DNA of 64,000 nt, from positions 62,001-126,000 of the forward strand of contig JAALGZ010000065.1 of the NCBI GenBank assembly GCA_015227615.1, in the 5' to 3' direction. The notes below the pieces were generated by a model that had not been told where the DNA came from, did not search any database, and was given only the letters and a program-made list of their open reading frames with translations. This document shows, in pieces, positions 1 through 12,559 of the stretch. The translations under genes were made by a program, and so were the position numbers. Origin of the DNA: Labyrinthula sp. Ha (taxonomy: Eukaryota; Sar; Bigyra; Labyrinthulida; Labyrinthulaceae). Every line of letters begins with the position of its first letter. Position 1 is the first letter of the stretch.

Positions 1-246
1 AAAACATCAGATAAAAGTATCATATTATATATGATTAAAGAAATATTTTGAAAGAAGAGTTTTTCCGTAAATAATGAAAGCCTCAAAGTATTTTATTTAT
101 ATATGAATGATATGTGAAAACTTTAGAAACGTGATTATATTACTAAACCATATTTTTGCTTCGTTTATCCATCTAAAAGACACAGTCTAAGAAACAAATC
201 TATTAATTATTTATATGCTAAAATACTAATATTTATACATTTATAA

Positions 247-1461
247 CTAAAACCATTGAGTTATATCAATAACAAAGATGAAAATTAATATTATAAAAGG
301 TATTGGAATAAGTGAAACATAAAAATATTTAACACTCTCTTGAAGCCAATAAATATTAATATTTTCGTTATTATTATTATTATCATCCAAAATATATTTT
401 GCAAAAAGTGGATAAATAGATTTTGAATATTCTATAACTAAAAAAGCTGGAGAATAATAAAAAAACAAAATACTTGTAACAACAAGTAAAATCCAAGTCA
501 AACAAGATAAAACATAAAAAGAAATAATTCTTGCTGTATATTGACTGCCAATTGAAAAAGTCAATAAACTTATATCTGAATTTAAGTTTTTTATATCGTC
601 TTCATAACCAAGAGAAATAAAATAAGAAGGAAGAAATAATATAAATACAGAAAACAAAGGACTAAATATTGCTATTGATATTGCTAGCTTTTCGGCCATT
701 ACCATGTATTGTTCAAAGTTGATCATCTGTAAAAAAGTAAAATACAAGCATACAATTAAAATAAAGCTTATTCCAAATAATAGATTCGAGTTTCGGTTTA
801 TTTGCAAAATATTATTCTTGCTTTGTTTTTCACATTCTTCAACTATTAAATTATAATTTTCGGTTAGATTGAACTCTAAATCATCTGAAAGTTCATTTCT
901 TATAAAAAATGTTGAGTATAGACTAATATAGGAAAATAATTCAGGATCTCTGGCATCCAAAATATTAATTAACTTAATTCTAGAAAAATCAATGTCATCT
1001 TATTCTTCAAAATCAGTATTGTTAAAGGAACTCAACACATTCTCATAAAATGTAGATAGCTTTTCATTGGCTAAAGAAACATATTCTTTACAAGACTTAA
1101 ATTTAATATTTTTAATATTTTCCATTTGAATAGAAAGGGTTTCATTTATTGCTGATGTATTTTTGAAAAATATATTTTCTTTAATAAATTTTTCCTCTCC
1201 TGGGTGAATAACCTGTTCAAGAGAACTGAAACTGTGTTGAATAAAATTACAATTATTTTGATTTATTTCTGATCCACTAATAACAAAATTTGAAATATGT
1301 TTTGAGCACCCTTCAAGAGCTGTATTTTCATAGTGAAGAAGATCCAGGTTGGTCTGTGTAACGCTGAGAGTAGTCAAAATAAATACAAGAATGGAAGGAA
1401 CAAGAGTAACATAGATACAAATTAAAGCTTCCTCAAGGGTATAACCATTTCTTTTTATCAT
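247..1461 (-). CDS. Multi-pass membrane protein of unknown function
   Basis: I do not recognise the family. Translation starts at an ATG (1461-1459). An N-terminal hydrophobic segment (about residues 12-34) is followed by a roughly 110-residue hydrophilic stretch with several cysteines and N-glycosylation-type sequons. The second half carries four further strongly hydrophobic stretches, the last close to the C-terminus, plus an Asn run encoded by repeated AAT. The layout suggests a loop exposed outside the cytoplasm followed by a membrane bundle. The reading frame runs straight through except for one in-frame TAA at 1002-1000. Removing 999-1031 (33 nt, GT..AG) takes the stop out and keeps frame, giving 393 residues. 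That size matches the other tiny introns here, but the GTTCC donor is atypical (the others start GTA), so a nonsense change is the alternative. Not part of any visible cluster. Confidence 0.6.
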
Positions 1462-4400
1462 ATTTGTTTTGTTTTAAAACTTCAGTTATTGTTTAAAACA
1501 AGAAATGGTTGAATTAAATGTTTACTTTTATGTTTATTTTAAATTACAGTAATGTCAGATTGTTATATTATAATAATGATAATAAATGATATTTTGTGAG
1601 ATAAAAAACGAATATATAATGACGAAATTAAATTTATTAATCATTCAATTAGAAAAATCTCATAATTTGATTGTTTAGACCAATTTCTTAAAGAAAACAC
1701 CCCATATTTTGCCGAAACCAGCGATAAACAAAATGTTGGCTTCCCATTGGTAAAATATAGAGGATGTTGAGAACAAAGTGTAGCTGGCTCCAAGATATTG
1801 AGTAAACAGTAAGAACTAAAACTTAATCTTAAAGTGCCTTCCTTTTTTCATTACATGGAATTAGATTACCCTCTGTTTTATATCAAAGTCAACACTTGAA
1901 GCCTTGGTTGTCGTACTCCGTTGAAAATGCTCCCGTGACTTGACCCGCGATGAAAAAACTAAATAAACATATTTTTTTTCATTTCTTGAGGACAAATGCA
2001 TTCAAGTATGTACAAAAATTAATAAATATGGGTTTAATGTAAAACAATGGATGTTTCAAGAACATTAGTTCCTAGATACCAAAATTGGAAAGATGTAGAA
2101 CTCCTCCAGGGAATTGAGTCTCGACTACGCTATCTGGTATTGTCATCTGCTTTTTTATTCACTGTATTGTTATTTTAAATGTTATTTGGGTTATGAAATA
2201 TCTTAAACTAATATAATATTAGTAAATTTAGGTTGTATTTACCTCGAATCTTGGATGCTATAAGTGACATTAAATAAATTTTTGACTTCTAAGAATCATA
2301 GCATATATGTCTTATGACTCGAAAACATAATTATTTAGCTATCAATAAACAAAGAAAAACACATTATTAATTAGATTTGAATGCGATTAAAGAAATTTTC
2401 TTTTGGAAAACCAAAGGTACTTCTCTTTTTCAGTACGTCAAAGAATATTTTCTACTCTATTATTCTGGTATCAAATATTTTGTTAGAGGTGAAACCTAAA
2501 AAAGCATATATTTAGATTTAGAAATTTGTATTATAATACCCGAGATTTGTATATTTACAAGTAACAGAAAATTTAAATCTATTTTTTCAAATTGTAAGTT
2601 TATTTACACTGGTTTCAGATATTGCTAGAAGATAGCTTTTCTCTGCTTCATCAAGTTGAAGCTCGTTCATGGTCTTGTTAACCTTGGGTTTGAAACCAAG
2701 TTCAACTTAGCCAAATATCTCTAGTTGTAGTCAACAGAAATTTTCTTTGCCTATATTCAATTAATATCTGATGGGTCTTATTGTGTTAATATCTTCCACG
2801 AGTATGAACTCTTTCTTGTGTTTCGTTGTTTAGAGTCAGTTTCTCATAACATTTACCGTTCAACAGTGTCGTTTTTTATAATTTCAGGGGTCATGGAACT
2901 ATGTTAAGTTGTTAGAAAACCAATGTAAAATATTTTACTTCAAATATTAACTTGTTTTCTTCCCTAAATTCTCGTATTTTGTTGTTGTGTGGTTCTTTTG
3001 AAACTATAGACACGTATTTGTTGAAATATTATATATTTTATGTTAAGAAAACATGATTTTATGAAAATTTTGTTTTTTTCTTTGAAAACATTGAACTTTT
3101 TAGAAAACTATGTTTAAGACCACATTACATCTTAATTCCTTCTTGCGATTTCTTGTAGTATAAGTTTATTGGTTCATAAAAAATTGGGTGTTTCTTTCTT
3201 TTCTGATACGCAGATTCAGGGGATTTTATTCTTCTGAGTGAGAATTATCTCAGTTATTTAAACTTGAACAAAACAACTTTAATGAATCAACTTGTTGTTG
3301 TAAAATATTCTTTGACTAATTACTTATTTCTTATTTGTTGGTTTTACGGTCCTTATATGAATAAACACCTTTACACTGAACACAATTCTACTTATCTATA
3401 TATATTTATTTACTAACACAACTAAAACTTTATATTAAGCTAATGTATATCAGTTTCTTCAAATATTTTAATTTACTAAATTAAGAGATTTCTTTTTGAA
3501 TTGTCCATTTAAAGTTCTCTACAACAAAATCTGATTCAAGATGCCGGAGTTTATATATGAGGATTATACTAAATTCCTGCTCTCTTGAATAAACGTTTAT
3601 TATTCTCAGAGAATCAAAATTGTTTAATACTGTGATATCTTGTCTTCTCCTTTAATCTCTCATTGAGATGTCTCTAGGTATCCTCATAACTTTCTTTAGA
3701 ATGCTTTTTAGAGAAGATACAAGTGTTTCTAATTATTGGTTCTGTATAATTGTCACCCCTTTTAAAGATTCCTTTTCTCAAAGCTTAAGCAGTATAAATT
3801 CATATAAATTATGCGCCAAAGAAAATGACCCCCTTTTGAATAACATATTTGGTGTTTTATAACTCTGAGGTGCTGTATAGTTTTGATGGAGCCATTATAC
3901 CGAATTTTTTGAGGAACGTAGGATTTTAAATATTTGTCTCTCATTGTTACCTTGCAATAGAAGTATCCGGATAAAATTATTCACGAAAACCTTATATTTT
4001 CTTGTTAAAAACTTCTAGAAACGGATTTGAATGAATTAGATTTTACAGAAACAGAATGAGAAAATTGATTCAGTTCTGTTATCAAACTAACAATGGGATA
4101 TACGTAGATTGGATATCTGTTAATTTGCTTTGAGCACTGTTATCATTCTAAAGATGAAGCTAATGTCAGTGAAAAAACATCCTTTTGGGTTAAACCTAAC
4201 TAATTTCAGTACTACTGCTATATTTTTAGCCCAATATTTTTTTAATTTCCCGAGTCGTTGAATCAAGATATGTGTCTTCTGTGTTTGTCGTTTCTTGCAT
4301 ATATATACATAGGGTTACTGGGTGAGAATAAATCCTAATCCAGGAAATGAGGACCCTTGGACTATAACTCGTTCAAAGCTATTTTTTTCATTTTTACGGA

Positions 4401-7400
4401 TACTTGAAATTCGATCATGAGACTCAAAACCCTCAATTGTGAATCCATTTCGTAATTTGGTAATAAGTTACTAAAGTGGCCCAGGTCCTGGGGAAGACAT
4501 CTCAAAATCGTAAACGAGTCCTCAGTGAGAACTCTTTCTGTGCGCTTAACTATATATCTCCTAGAAGATCACAGGAGGTAAAATATCTCTGTATAAATAT
4601 AAGACTCGAAAAAGGATAACCAGTATGAAATACTCCATTCGGAATCTATTTCCAGCTAGAATTCATATTATCTTGTTAATTTTTTTTATTAGAATAAACC
4701 TGATAATAGATCGAATATTGTGTATATCTCGCGAAAACATATGTAATCATAATCAAGAAATTACTCTGTCTAAGCGGGACCTATGTGTTGTTGAACTCAA
4801 AATACATCATTTTAAGCATAATTTTATTTTCTTCGTTCTTATATAAAATGTTGCTTCTTAGTTGGTTCAGTGTTGGAGTGCAAACTCTAAATAAAATATT
4901 TGGGAAGAAAAAGCCTATATCAATAATTGGCTCAGCAAAAGTAATTTCTCTTGACCAATATTCTGTCTTTTATATAAAATAAAGATAAAATCGTTTTGAA
5001 TAATTTTTTCTAATATAAAATATTTTCTGTTTTTTCTTTGTATGTATTTATCTATATTTTAACTATCTCTTTCGATATACTTGAAATACGTTTCATTTTC
5101 CTGTTTAGATTTTGTTCTTTATATACCCCCGAGTAATTTTCTTGTCCAGAACTATTGTCGCCTATTGTACTTTTTTTTCAAATTATATGTAGCATCTTTC
5201 TTTATAATTATATTTGAGGACTGGAAGGAACCTTTATATTATATTCTATTCCGTTTAGATCACGCTGTAATAGTGGTGAAATATCAAATAATTGTAAAGC
5301 TGATTTCCCAATATATTTTTTGGTTATGAAAAACACATCACGATTTCTGATATTTCCCTTAAATATCTCTGTAACAATACATGATATCGTAGGATTTCAA
5401 ATATTTAATTTTAAGTAGAATATCAGATACCAGCAGTTAGTATTACTTAAATTTTATATCAACAAAAATGTAGCAAAGATATAAGGCATCGTACCTCTTT
5501 AAGCTCTAAGTTATAGCTCTCATATTGTATTCATAATCTATGCTAAATAATGGTGTTTTTATTTTTTTGGTTATGGGATGATATTCACAAATGTGTTAAC
5601 AATTTTCTCAAAAAATGCAGCACATTGGCAATTTATCTTAAAATGCATTTTTTACCCTTGCAAAAAACCAAGATAAGTTTTAAATTTAACCAAGTACCGT
5701 CGGGTATAAGAATATATAGGATTAAAACACTATAAAATTTAAAAATTCATTACTGAGGATGGCGGACATAGTGTTTGTTTCTTTTTTTTACGAAATTTTG
5801 TTGAAATACAATATTGTTTCCAACTAAGTACTTCGCATTTAAAAATCTTTTTAATTATGTGTTTTGAAAGATTTTATAATAATTAATAGTACTATAAACC
5901 CTACGAAGATTGATTTTAAGGGACCTTGTCACTGGGTATACTGAACTTTAAGAAAAAATATTAGCGAAGTTAATATCATAAAGAGCAACTCTGTGGATAA
6001 TATGGCCCTCCTCTAACACTAAAGATATATTAAATCGAAATCGCTAAACTATTTGTCAATAGTCCTGCAGCCTAGTTAAGCATTATTGAGCCGAACTTCA
6101 TTAATAAGTCAAAGCGACAGAATCTGTGCATTTGAAAATACAAAATCCCTCAGTCTCACTATAATCCTCTAAATTCATGTAATCGCCAGCCCCAACAATG
6201 AATGAAAAAGAAATATGGTTTTTAATTTTGTGTTTGAGTAATTTTATAGTTATTTTCCAAATAACAGTCGATATTGGGACGAAGTGTTGTTTTTTCTCAA
6301 CCTCAATTTGTGCACAACCTTTATAAACACTCGTCAAGACCTTAAAAGGATTTCTCCAAATCATAGAACCAGTGAGTTTAGGTATAGGAATGGGTTAGTT
6401 TCAAATTTTATGGGTATTTTTAGACTTTTTGAGATTGTATTCCATTTGCAAGATCTTCGGAACTATGAAAACGATACACTTCATTACCCATTATTACTAC
6501 GTGGGCATTAGATGAAACGAAGGGCTCTGTGCAATGATTTTTAAAATTAAAAAAGGGTACCTTACGCATCCTCCATTTCTTAGGAAACCCCAAGAACTTC
6601 CCTACTAACCGCGGCAACAGATGTTTGGCTAAATTTAACTCGGCTGCAAACTCTGATTTTACATAAACAAGACTGAACTTATATTTGGTCAAATACTACA
6701 AAATTCGGCTCTAAAACTATCTAAGACTAACTTGCAGTAAGCAAGAATAAAAAACATTCAACTGAAAATGTCTTATCACTTTTCATTCTGCAATTATCTG
6801 TAACATTTTGGTAAATCCCTAGAGAAGTACTAAAAAGGTTGTATTTTTACAACTAATAATGTAATCAACGCGTAAGAAACTAATATATGGGAAGTAATAT
6901 ACTAACTAAGCAGGACCTGTGATTTTAGTTTTGAAGAAAATTAATATTTCAGTTATTTTCCTAAAGTATTTCATATTAAAAAGTTACAATCTTGTTGTTT
7001 AAGGTTAAACAAACTGGTCTTAAACTTCTAGAACGTTCTTACTATAATCTAAAGGATGGATAGGATTCATTTCTATATATATAATATCTTTTCAATATTA
7101 GCAGTACAATTTATCTAACCAGGCTTATACTTTTTGAGAAAGCTCATTGCTCAGGAAGACAAATGCGAATTAAGTACCCAAAATATGGACCTACTATAAA
7201 CATTTTAAAGGGCATACAAAGGAGTCAATTATGCCCAGAAGAAGAAGAAAATATGGTAGACCCTCCTCCCCAAAGCTGATAGCAATACAACTTTTCATGT
7301 AAGAGATACGAAAATGGACATCAGTGACATCACTCGCAGTCAAAGTAGTATTTTAAGACATCTAGTTGAGGTATTGAGGAAGATGAGCAGAAATCCAAAG

Positions 7401-9084
7401 GTAGTAAACTGAGAGAGACTTAATTTGCTGGTGGTTCCTTAATTGATTTGCTTTTTTCTTATTTGTTTGTAAATATTTAAATTTAATGCTTAGGCAGGAA
7501 ACCAAGCTCCGATTGCTCAAAATAATCTCTCCTTCTTGTGCTCGTGAGCTCACACCAAGACTCTTCTGGAGGGTTTATCAAGAAAACATTCTAGTTAATG
7601 ACACTTTCAGCAGTCCAATTGGACAGTTCCAAAGCACCAAAAATTTACCTTCAATCACTTGCATAAATTATGAATCCAGTTCAATCAGAGCTTTATATTA
7701 AAACTTAGTTAATGTTGTTTATATAGAATTTAATCCAAGAATGGACTATTTTATTGGAACCTTTTCCGGGAACTTTTCATGAAAAGTTCTCGGATGGAAC
7801 AAAAAGAAAAGTTTTTTCCGGAAACTCTAACAAAATTTCCGGAAGGTTCCATATTTTCTTTTGATATGTTCCATTGGAAATTCTGATGAAATACTGTCTT
7901 TGCATGATTCTGCAAAAGTGATACACTGGTTTGGGTTACCGGTTAAGGAAAACTAAAATGATATTTAAAAAACCTTTGAATCTGATATTTTTTGGGGGAT
8001 TTAGATTTTTCTTAAATTAAATCTGATTTTCATTGATATACCAACATTCCTCAAAATATATTTAGGCACATATTCCATGAACCAAATCATCAAGAAAAAG
8101 TGGAACATAAAACCAAAGTATAAGATATAGCTCATCGTTACTTCAAAACAAACTGAAAGTGTCTGGAGAAACATATAATATCAATCAAAGCGATTTCAAA
8201 ATCCTCAATACCCGTTTTATTTTATCAAGTTAATTTTAAATCGTACTCTTAGTACTCGTAAACCACATACGAGAAGTCTGTCCAACAAATCAAAGGTCAA
8301 GCTACAAATCCTTCATACAAACGACATGGGCTTGAGCCGCATAAGAAAGGAGGATGTTTACAGAAAAGTTACCCTAACCCGAAAACCAAATTAAAGGAAT
8401 ATAAGTCCAAATATAAGTTTATAGTGTTGCTTCTTTAATACATAGTCTCATAAAAAAATTTGTTCCAGTGAAACATTCCGAAATATTAATAGTAGAATTT
8501 AAAACAAGAATTTGAAACTTAATAAAATAATGGAAAATCAAATATTTGAAAGTGTTCTTGAATTTTTGGGAATAACCATTATAAATATTATAAAAAGGAG
8601 TAAATACTATTAGCGGTAAGGTAACGTTATTTTGATAGTAACTAAAAAGAATTTATATTCAATATAAAATGTAAAATATCGATCTGTAAATAGAATATCC
8701 ATTATTTCAATATGGGTGGAATGTACCGTTAAAATTTGTTAAATTAGAGTTTTGTTAAGTTATTTTCTCGACAGTCATCTTTCTAGTTCGATTCATTCTC
8801 GAGAATAAAATATATTCTTGGTTTCATATTATTTTCTTGATTAATTGTCTCGTCTTGTTTTTTTTGACTTTCCGGACAAGAACATACTTTCTAAACTAAA
8901 ATAATGAAAATTTTGAGACATAAAATTCCAATTAAAAGATTGTCTCGTTAATATTTTTTTTTTATATTCTTGAAAATCTTGTGATCTTGATATTATTTGT
9001 TTTTTCTTGTTCTATTTAGACATTCTTGACTTTAACCAACATACAATTTTTTTTAGTCAACAAAAAACAAAACTAATTTATAAA
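1462..9084. other. Gene-free stretch, 7.6 kb
   Basis: I see no convincing gene. Open frames are short (under about 90 codons), overlap one another on both strands and show no recognisable domain. Base composition is AT-rich but not low-complexity. The only structured item is the foldback at 7756-7850. About 300 bp before the next gene is rich in T-tracts and TCTTG words, and probably holds that gene's promoter and 5' untranslated region. Confidence 0.5.
7756..7850. repeat. Foldback element with perfect 20-bp palindrome
   Basis: The core GAACTTTTCATGAAAAGTTC (7770-7789) is a perfect 20-bp palindrome. The outer part starts GGAACCTTTTCCGG at 7756 and is mirrored near 7838-7850 by CCGGAAGGTTCC, an imperfect inverted copy. 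Together these give a foldback of about 95 bp with repeated TTCC/GGAA words. It could be a miniature foldback transposon remnant or a cluster of heat-shock-factor-like nGAAn/nTTCn sites. Nothing nearby is clearly controlled by it. Confidence 0.55.
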
Positions 9085-10545
9085 ATGAGACCCAATGCTA
9101 AACCAATTATGGAAAATTTAGTTCTATCAAACTCAAAACAAATTAACAAGCAAGGAATATATTCCAACACGAATAATGTATCTCACCCAGATGTTTCTGG
9201 TCTACACAGTATATCTAGTGCAACGAGTGAAGTTCCATCCGCTTTAAATATCAACTATGACGATGCAAGACTTCATGAAAGTTTTTCAACTTTTACTCCT
9301 TTGAATGGAAAAGAAAGCCTTTCGAGATTAGCCCCATATGAAGTTCCCTTTCCTTCAGAGATAAAGTCGACTTCAAAAGATAGAGTGTTTTATAATAGCG
9401 CACTCAAAGGACTAAACTATAGAAAAAAAGTTAAAAGTAAAATAATGTATTGTCTTGGTGGAATATTTTTAGTTACTTTGGGAATTTGTATTTTCTTGTT
9501 TTTCAATGGAGATAAAGAATTAAAAACAGAACTTCCACAAGAAGAAACAGAGCTTCCACAAGAAGAAACTCTTGACACTAAAATAGAAAAGGCATTAGAA
9601 TATTGCAATGGAGAAGCTTTAGAATTAAATTTGTTTCGAATAGGAGCAAGTGTTCAAACTACTGAAACGGTTTTAGGTTTAAATGTAACGGTATCTGATG
9701 TTGATTTATCTTGTTTTCCAAAGAACGCATTTAGGAAGACAAATATTAATGTTTCAGATATTTATGATTTTGAGTTCCTTAATGTCAATATTACGATTAT
9801 TGAGAATGATGCACTGGATTTTGGAAGAAACTCAATTGATTTTATTAACACTAATATTACATACTTACTTAATCAAAGAGCAAGAAAAAAAGGACTTAGT
9901 CTTGAAGGTCAAACTAATATTGAGCACTATCCCAAAACAGCTGGATTTGGTAGTTTGTGGACAATAGATCTACAAAACATTAATTTTACTGATAGTTTTC
10001 TGGAGTTTTTAACAAATGGTGAGATAACTGAATTTTGGTTTATTAGTTCCCTTTCACAGGAAAAAATAGAAGAGTTTGAACAAAGATTATCTTCTTCTGA
10101 ATTCATGTTTAATGCAACAATTTTATCTCTGGTTTTTATTTTTCAGGGAAATAGTTTTACCCATATTCCTGAAAATTTATTTAGTTCTTCAAACTTGAAT
10201 ATTCAAGACAATTGTGACATAATATTTATTGGTAATAGAATTGAAAGTTTTCATCGGAATGTTTTTTTAGGACAAGAAACTGCGAATAGGTTGCGGCTTG
10301 TTGTTGAGAATGAAACTCGGATAACAAGATTTCCTGAAGCTTTTCTGCACGCTAATCCAGATGAAATTTTTTTGGAATCAACGCAGATAAAAGATTTAGT
10401 GGGTATTGATTTCAGTAAGCTTACAAAACTGGAATACTTTTCTCTTACCTATTCACCTGTTGCAGAAGATTGTACTGCTAATAAGACTGAGTTTAGAGCA
10501 AAGTATAATATTTCATCTACTATTGATATATATTGTTATGTTTAA
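9085..10545 (+). CDS. Single-pass membrane protein with LRR-like ectodomain
   Basis: This 486-residue protein starts at the first ATG (9085); the frame is open further upstream but only with TTG. Residues 1-119 are polar, Ser/Asn-rich and end in a basic patch. Residues 120-141 are a clear membrane segment. The positive charges before it suggest a cytoplasmic N-terminus (type II). A Glu/Pro linker directly after it contains two copies of ELPQEET from an exact-length 21-nt tandem duplication (9529-9549 and 9550-9570). The remaining about 320 residues form the outer part, with several Asn-X-Thr/Ser sequons, irregular leucine-rich-repeat units (IPENLF- and FPEAFL-type) and a cysteine-containing C-terminal end resembling an LRR cap. 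No intron is needed. Function unknown; a surface recognition or adhesion role is inference. The gene is convergent with the E2 gene downstream. Confidence 0.75.
   Translation: MRPNAKPIMENLVLSNSKQINKQGIYSNTNNVSHPDVSGLHSISSATSEVPSALNINYDDARLHESFSTFTPLNGKESLSRLAPYEVPFPSEIKSTSKDRVFYNSALKGLNYRKKVKSKIMYCLGGIFLVTLGICIFLFFNGDKELKTELPQEETELPQEETLDTKIEKALEYCNGEALELNLFRIGASVQTTETVLGLNVTVSDVDLSCFPKNAFRKTNINVSDIYDFEFLNVNITIIENDALDFGRNSIDFINTNITYLLNQRARKKGLSLEGQTNIEHYPKTAGFGSLWTIDLQNINFTDSFLEFLTNGEITEFWFISSLSQEKIEEFEQRLSSSEFMFNATILSLVFIFQGNSFTHIPENLFSSSNLNIQDNCDIIFIGNRIESFHRNVFLGQETANRLRLVVENETRITRFPEAFLHANPDEIFLESTQIKDLVGIDFSKLTKLEYFSLTYSPVAEDCTANKTEFRAKYNISSTIDIYCYV
9529..9570 (+). repeat. 21-nt tandem duplication inside the LRR-like gene
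   Basis: Two adjacent 21-nt units each encode ELPQEET in the linker just outside the membrane segment. They differ at two positions, neither changing the protein. Confidence 0.9.
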
Positions 10546-10875
10546 TAAATTACAATATATTCTTTTTTAGATATATTTATAGTATATAAATATAAGTTTT
10601 ATTATTAATAATAAAATTATTTTCAATACTTTAAAAGATAAACTTTTACACATAAATAAAAAATTATATCTATACATAAAAATATAAAAAGTGTTTTTCA
10701 TAATAAATAATTTTGGTTCATTGATTCAAACAAGATAAACTTAACTCAATAATAATATTAAGACTTATTATTGGAGTTTAGATACTAGAAACTTAAGCCA
10801 AATGAAAACACACAGAGTCTCTTACTTTTATTCTTATACCATCAAGCCAAAAAAATAACTTTTCTAAATTCTTAT
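10546..10875. other. Intergenic spacer between convergent genes
   Basis: About 330 bp of very AT-rich sequence separates two stop codons. AATAAA occurs at the stop of the upstream gene and again in the spacer, which could serve as polyadenylation signals. No open frame or repeat is visible. Confidence 0.5.
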
Positions 10876-11379
10876 TCAAAAGTCATCCTCCTCAAAAGAA
10901 CTTTCTCCTATAGTTACTTCTTCAACATGAACTTCCTCTTCATTCACATCTCCATCAGTCCAGGAGTTTTCAACAACTTCTTTTACTCTACGTTCATATT
11001 CTTGTCTATTTGTAACAAATAATTGTGCTGCTTCTCCATTTGCTGGTGAATCTGGATTAGGATCACAAAGAAAAATTTGTATACTTCTTAATACAGCTGA
11101 AATATCATTTGCAGGAGACCACTGGTTTTGAAGAATATCCAAACATATTTTTCCATCATTATATACATTAGGATGAAAGATTTTTGTTGTGAATTGTACA
11201 TCTGGTGGTTTATTTGGATACTCTTCAGAAAACTTGAAAATTAGATTAAACGTTCCACCTTCCCAAGGAGTATCATCTGGACCAAATATTACAGCTTCCC
11301 AAACAAGAATATCATCCTCTAAAGGTGCTGCAGAAACACCTTCTGGTGGATCATTTTGAAGGCTGAGCAAATCCCGCAT
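10876..11379 (-). CDS. RAD6: RAD6/UBE2A-like ubiquitin-conjugating enzyme E2
   Basis: E2 enzymes take ubiquitin from E1 on a catalytic cysteine and pass it on with an E3. RAD6 acts on histone H2B and PCNA in the nucleus. The full UBC fold is present: the HPN motif at residues 69-71, the active-site Cys at 79 in [14 protein letters not shown], and the RAD6-type SPANGEAA and DPNP segments. An acidic tail of about 25 residues resembles the acidic tail of yeast RAD6. Translation is drawn from the first ATG (11379-11377). However, the family's N-terminus clearly continues upstream: the preceding codons read S-A-S-K-R-L, matching the RAD6 start, and the codon where the initiator belongs (11400-11398) is ATA. 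An in-frame TAA lies just beyond, so the true start is an unusual codon, a changed or miscalled ATG, or an unseen upstream exon. No intron within the shown part. Confidence 0.93.
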   Translation of the reverse strand: MRDLLSLQNDPPEGVSAAPLEDDILVWEAVIFGPDDTPWEGGTFNLIFKFSEEYPNKPPDVQFTTKIFHPNVYNDGKICLDILQNQWSPANDISAVLRSIQIFLCDPNPDSPANGEAAQLFVTNRQEYERRVKEVVENSWTDGDVNEEEVHVEEVTIGESSFEEDDF

Positions 11380-11400
11380 TAATCGTTTACTTGCACTTAT

Positions 11401-12089
11401 TGCACTTTACGTCTTCTCAATGTATATACTTAAGACGTCCGCGGAAAGGAATACACAACTTGACCAGTAAACTTCAAACAATTGATAATAAGAATATAAA
11501 TCTGTAACTTCTTATACGCAAAAGCTCGCTCACGAATGAAAACTTTCTTCTTTTTATAAAAACTTCTTCAAAAACTTATTCGTGTTAAACGGCTTCTTTA
11601 TTTAAAAAAAACTAACTATTCCAAAGAGGCTAAATATGATATATTTCAAAGTATTTCTAATACCGAATCATTCTATTTTAATAGATAACTATGGTACAGC
11701 ATTCGCTACAAATCCTCCCCACATTATTTCCCTTCAATCGTGAGTAACGATATTTCGCTCCAAATCAATATCAACCAATATCACGTAATGTAAATTCACA
11801 GCATAAAAACATCAGTGAAATACACACCCTCAAATAACATCACGGGCGAAAATATCACCAAATACGAAAGTGAAAAGACGACAAAATACACATCCAAATC
11901 ACACAAAGGTGCTCATATCTGTCAAGAAACACCACAGAAAGTGCCACCAACAACTAGTTATCATAGTAAATACATCAGGTAACCTTCATAAACCGAAATA
12001 AAGTTTTTTAGAGTCAAATTTCATATCCCAAACCCAAGAATCTTTGTAAGCTAAAAGGATAAAACAGTGGAACACACAACAAATTTTAT
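11401..12089. other. Spacer between E2 gene and gypsy element
   Basis: No gene, repeat or RNA is recognisable. It should contain the E2 promoter. No target-site duplication of the neighbouring element can be seen at its right edge. Confidence 0.4.
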
Positions 12090-12471
12090 TGAGTTTTTTT
12101 GTTCCTGTGATTTTACGGGGTAAGGGCGTGTGTACTTGTACACAGAGATGAAATATATCTTGCAGATTTATTTAACGTCGTAAAAGTAAATTTGTAAGCA
12201 ACAGAAGTTACTATTAAGCTCAAATATAATATCTCGCAACTTATATCTTTTTATTCACAACAACAATTAACAATTAATGAACAAGTGTTCCAAATTTGTT
12301 AATGGAACCTATCAATATTTCACAACTAGGTTCTCATATTCCAAAAAAAATAAAATGTAACTAAATACCACAAAAAACAAATACAATTCTTAGCACTCAA
12401 GCCACTGTCTTATTTCTAGGAACTCAGGGTTTCTCTACAAGAATAGCCGTTAAACTAATTTCTCCTGAACA
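12090..12471 (-). repeat. Gypsy LTR, downstream (3') copy
   Basis: About 382 bp. Begins TGAG and ends AACA on the plus strand. Collinear with the copy at 18995-19380, about 90% identical by hand count, with one or two short indels. Confidence 0.88.
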
Positions 12472-12559
12472 CCGCGCCACGGCTTGTTTTTTGAAGTTAA
12501 TTTGAGAATCCAATTTCATTCCCTAGTGTCAATCAGCCTTCTCTAGCATTGTTATTTCT

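Noticed and set aside
1000-1002. Reassigned stop codon (TAA read as an amino acid)
   Set aside because: Other genes here end at TAA, TAG and TGA exactly where their families end, so the standard code holds; a small intron or a nonsense change explains this site.
6420-6692. 90-codon minus-strand open frame
   Set aside because: No domain, no splice continuation and an overlapping frame on the other strand; treated as chance.
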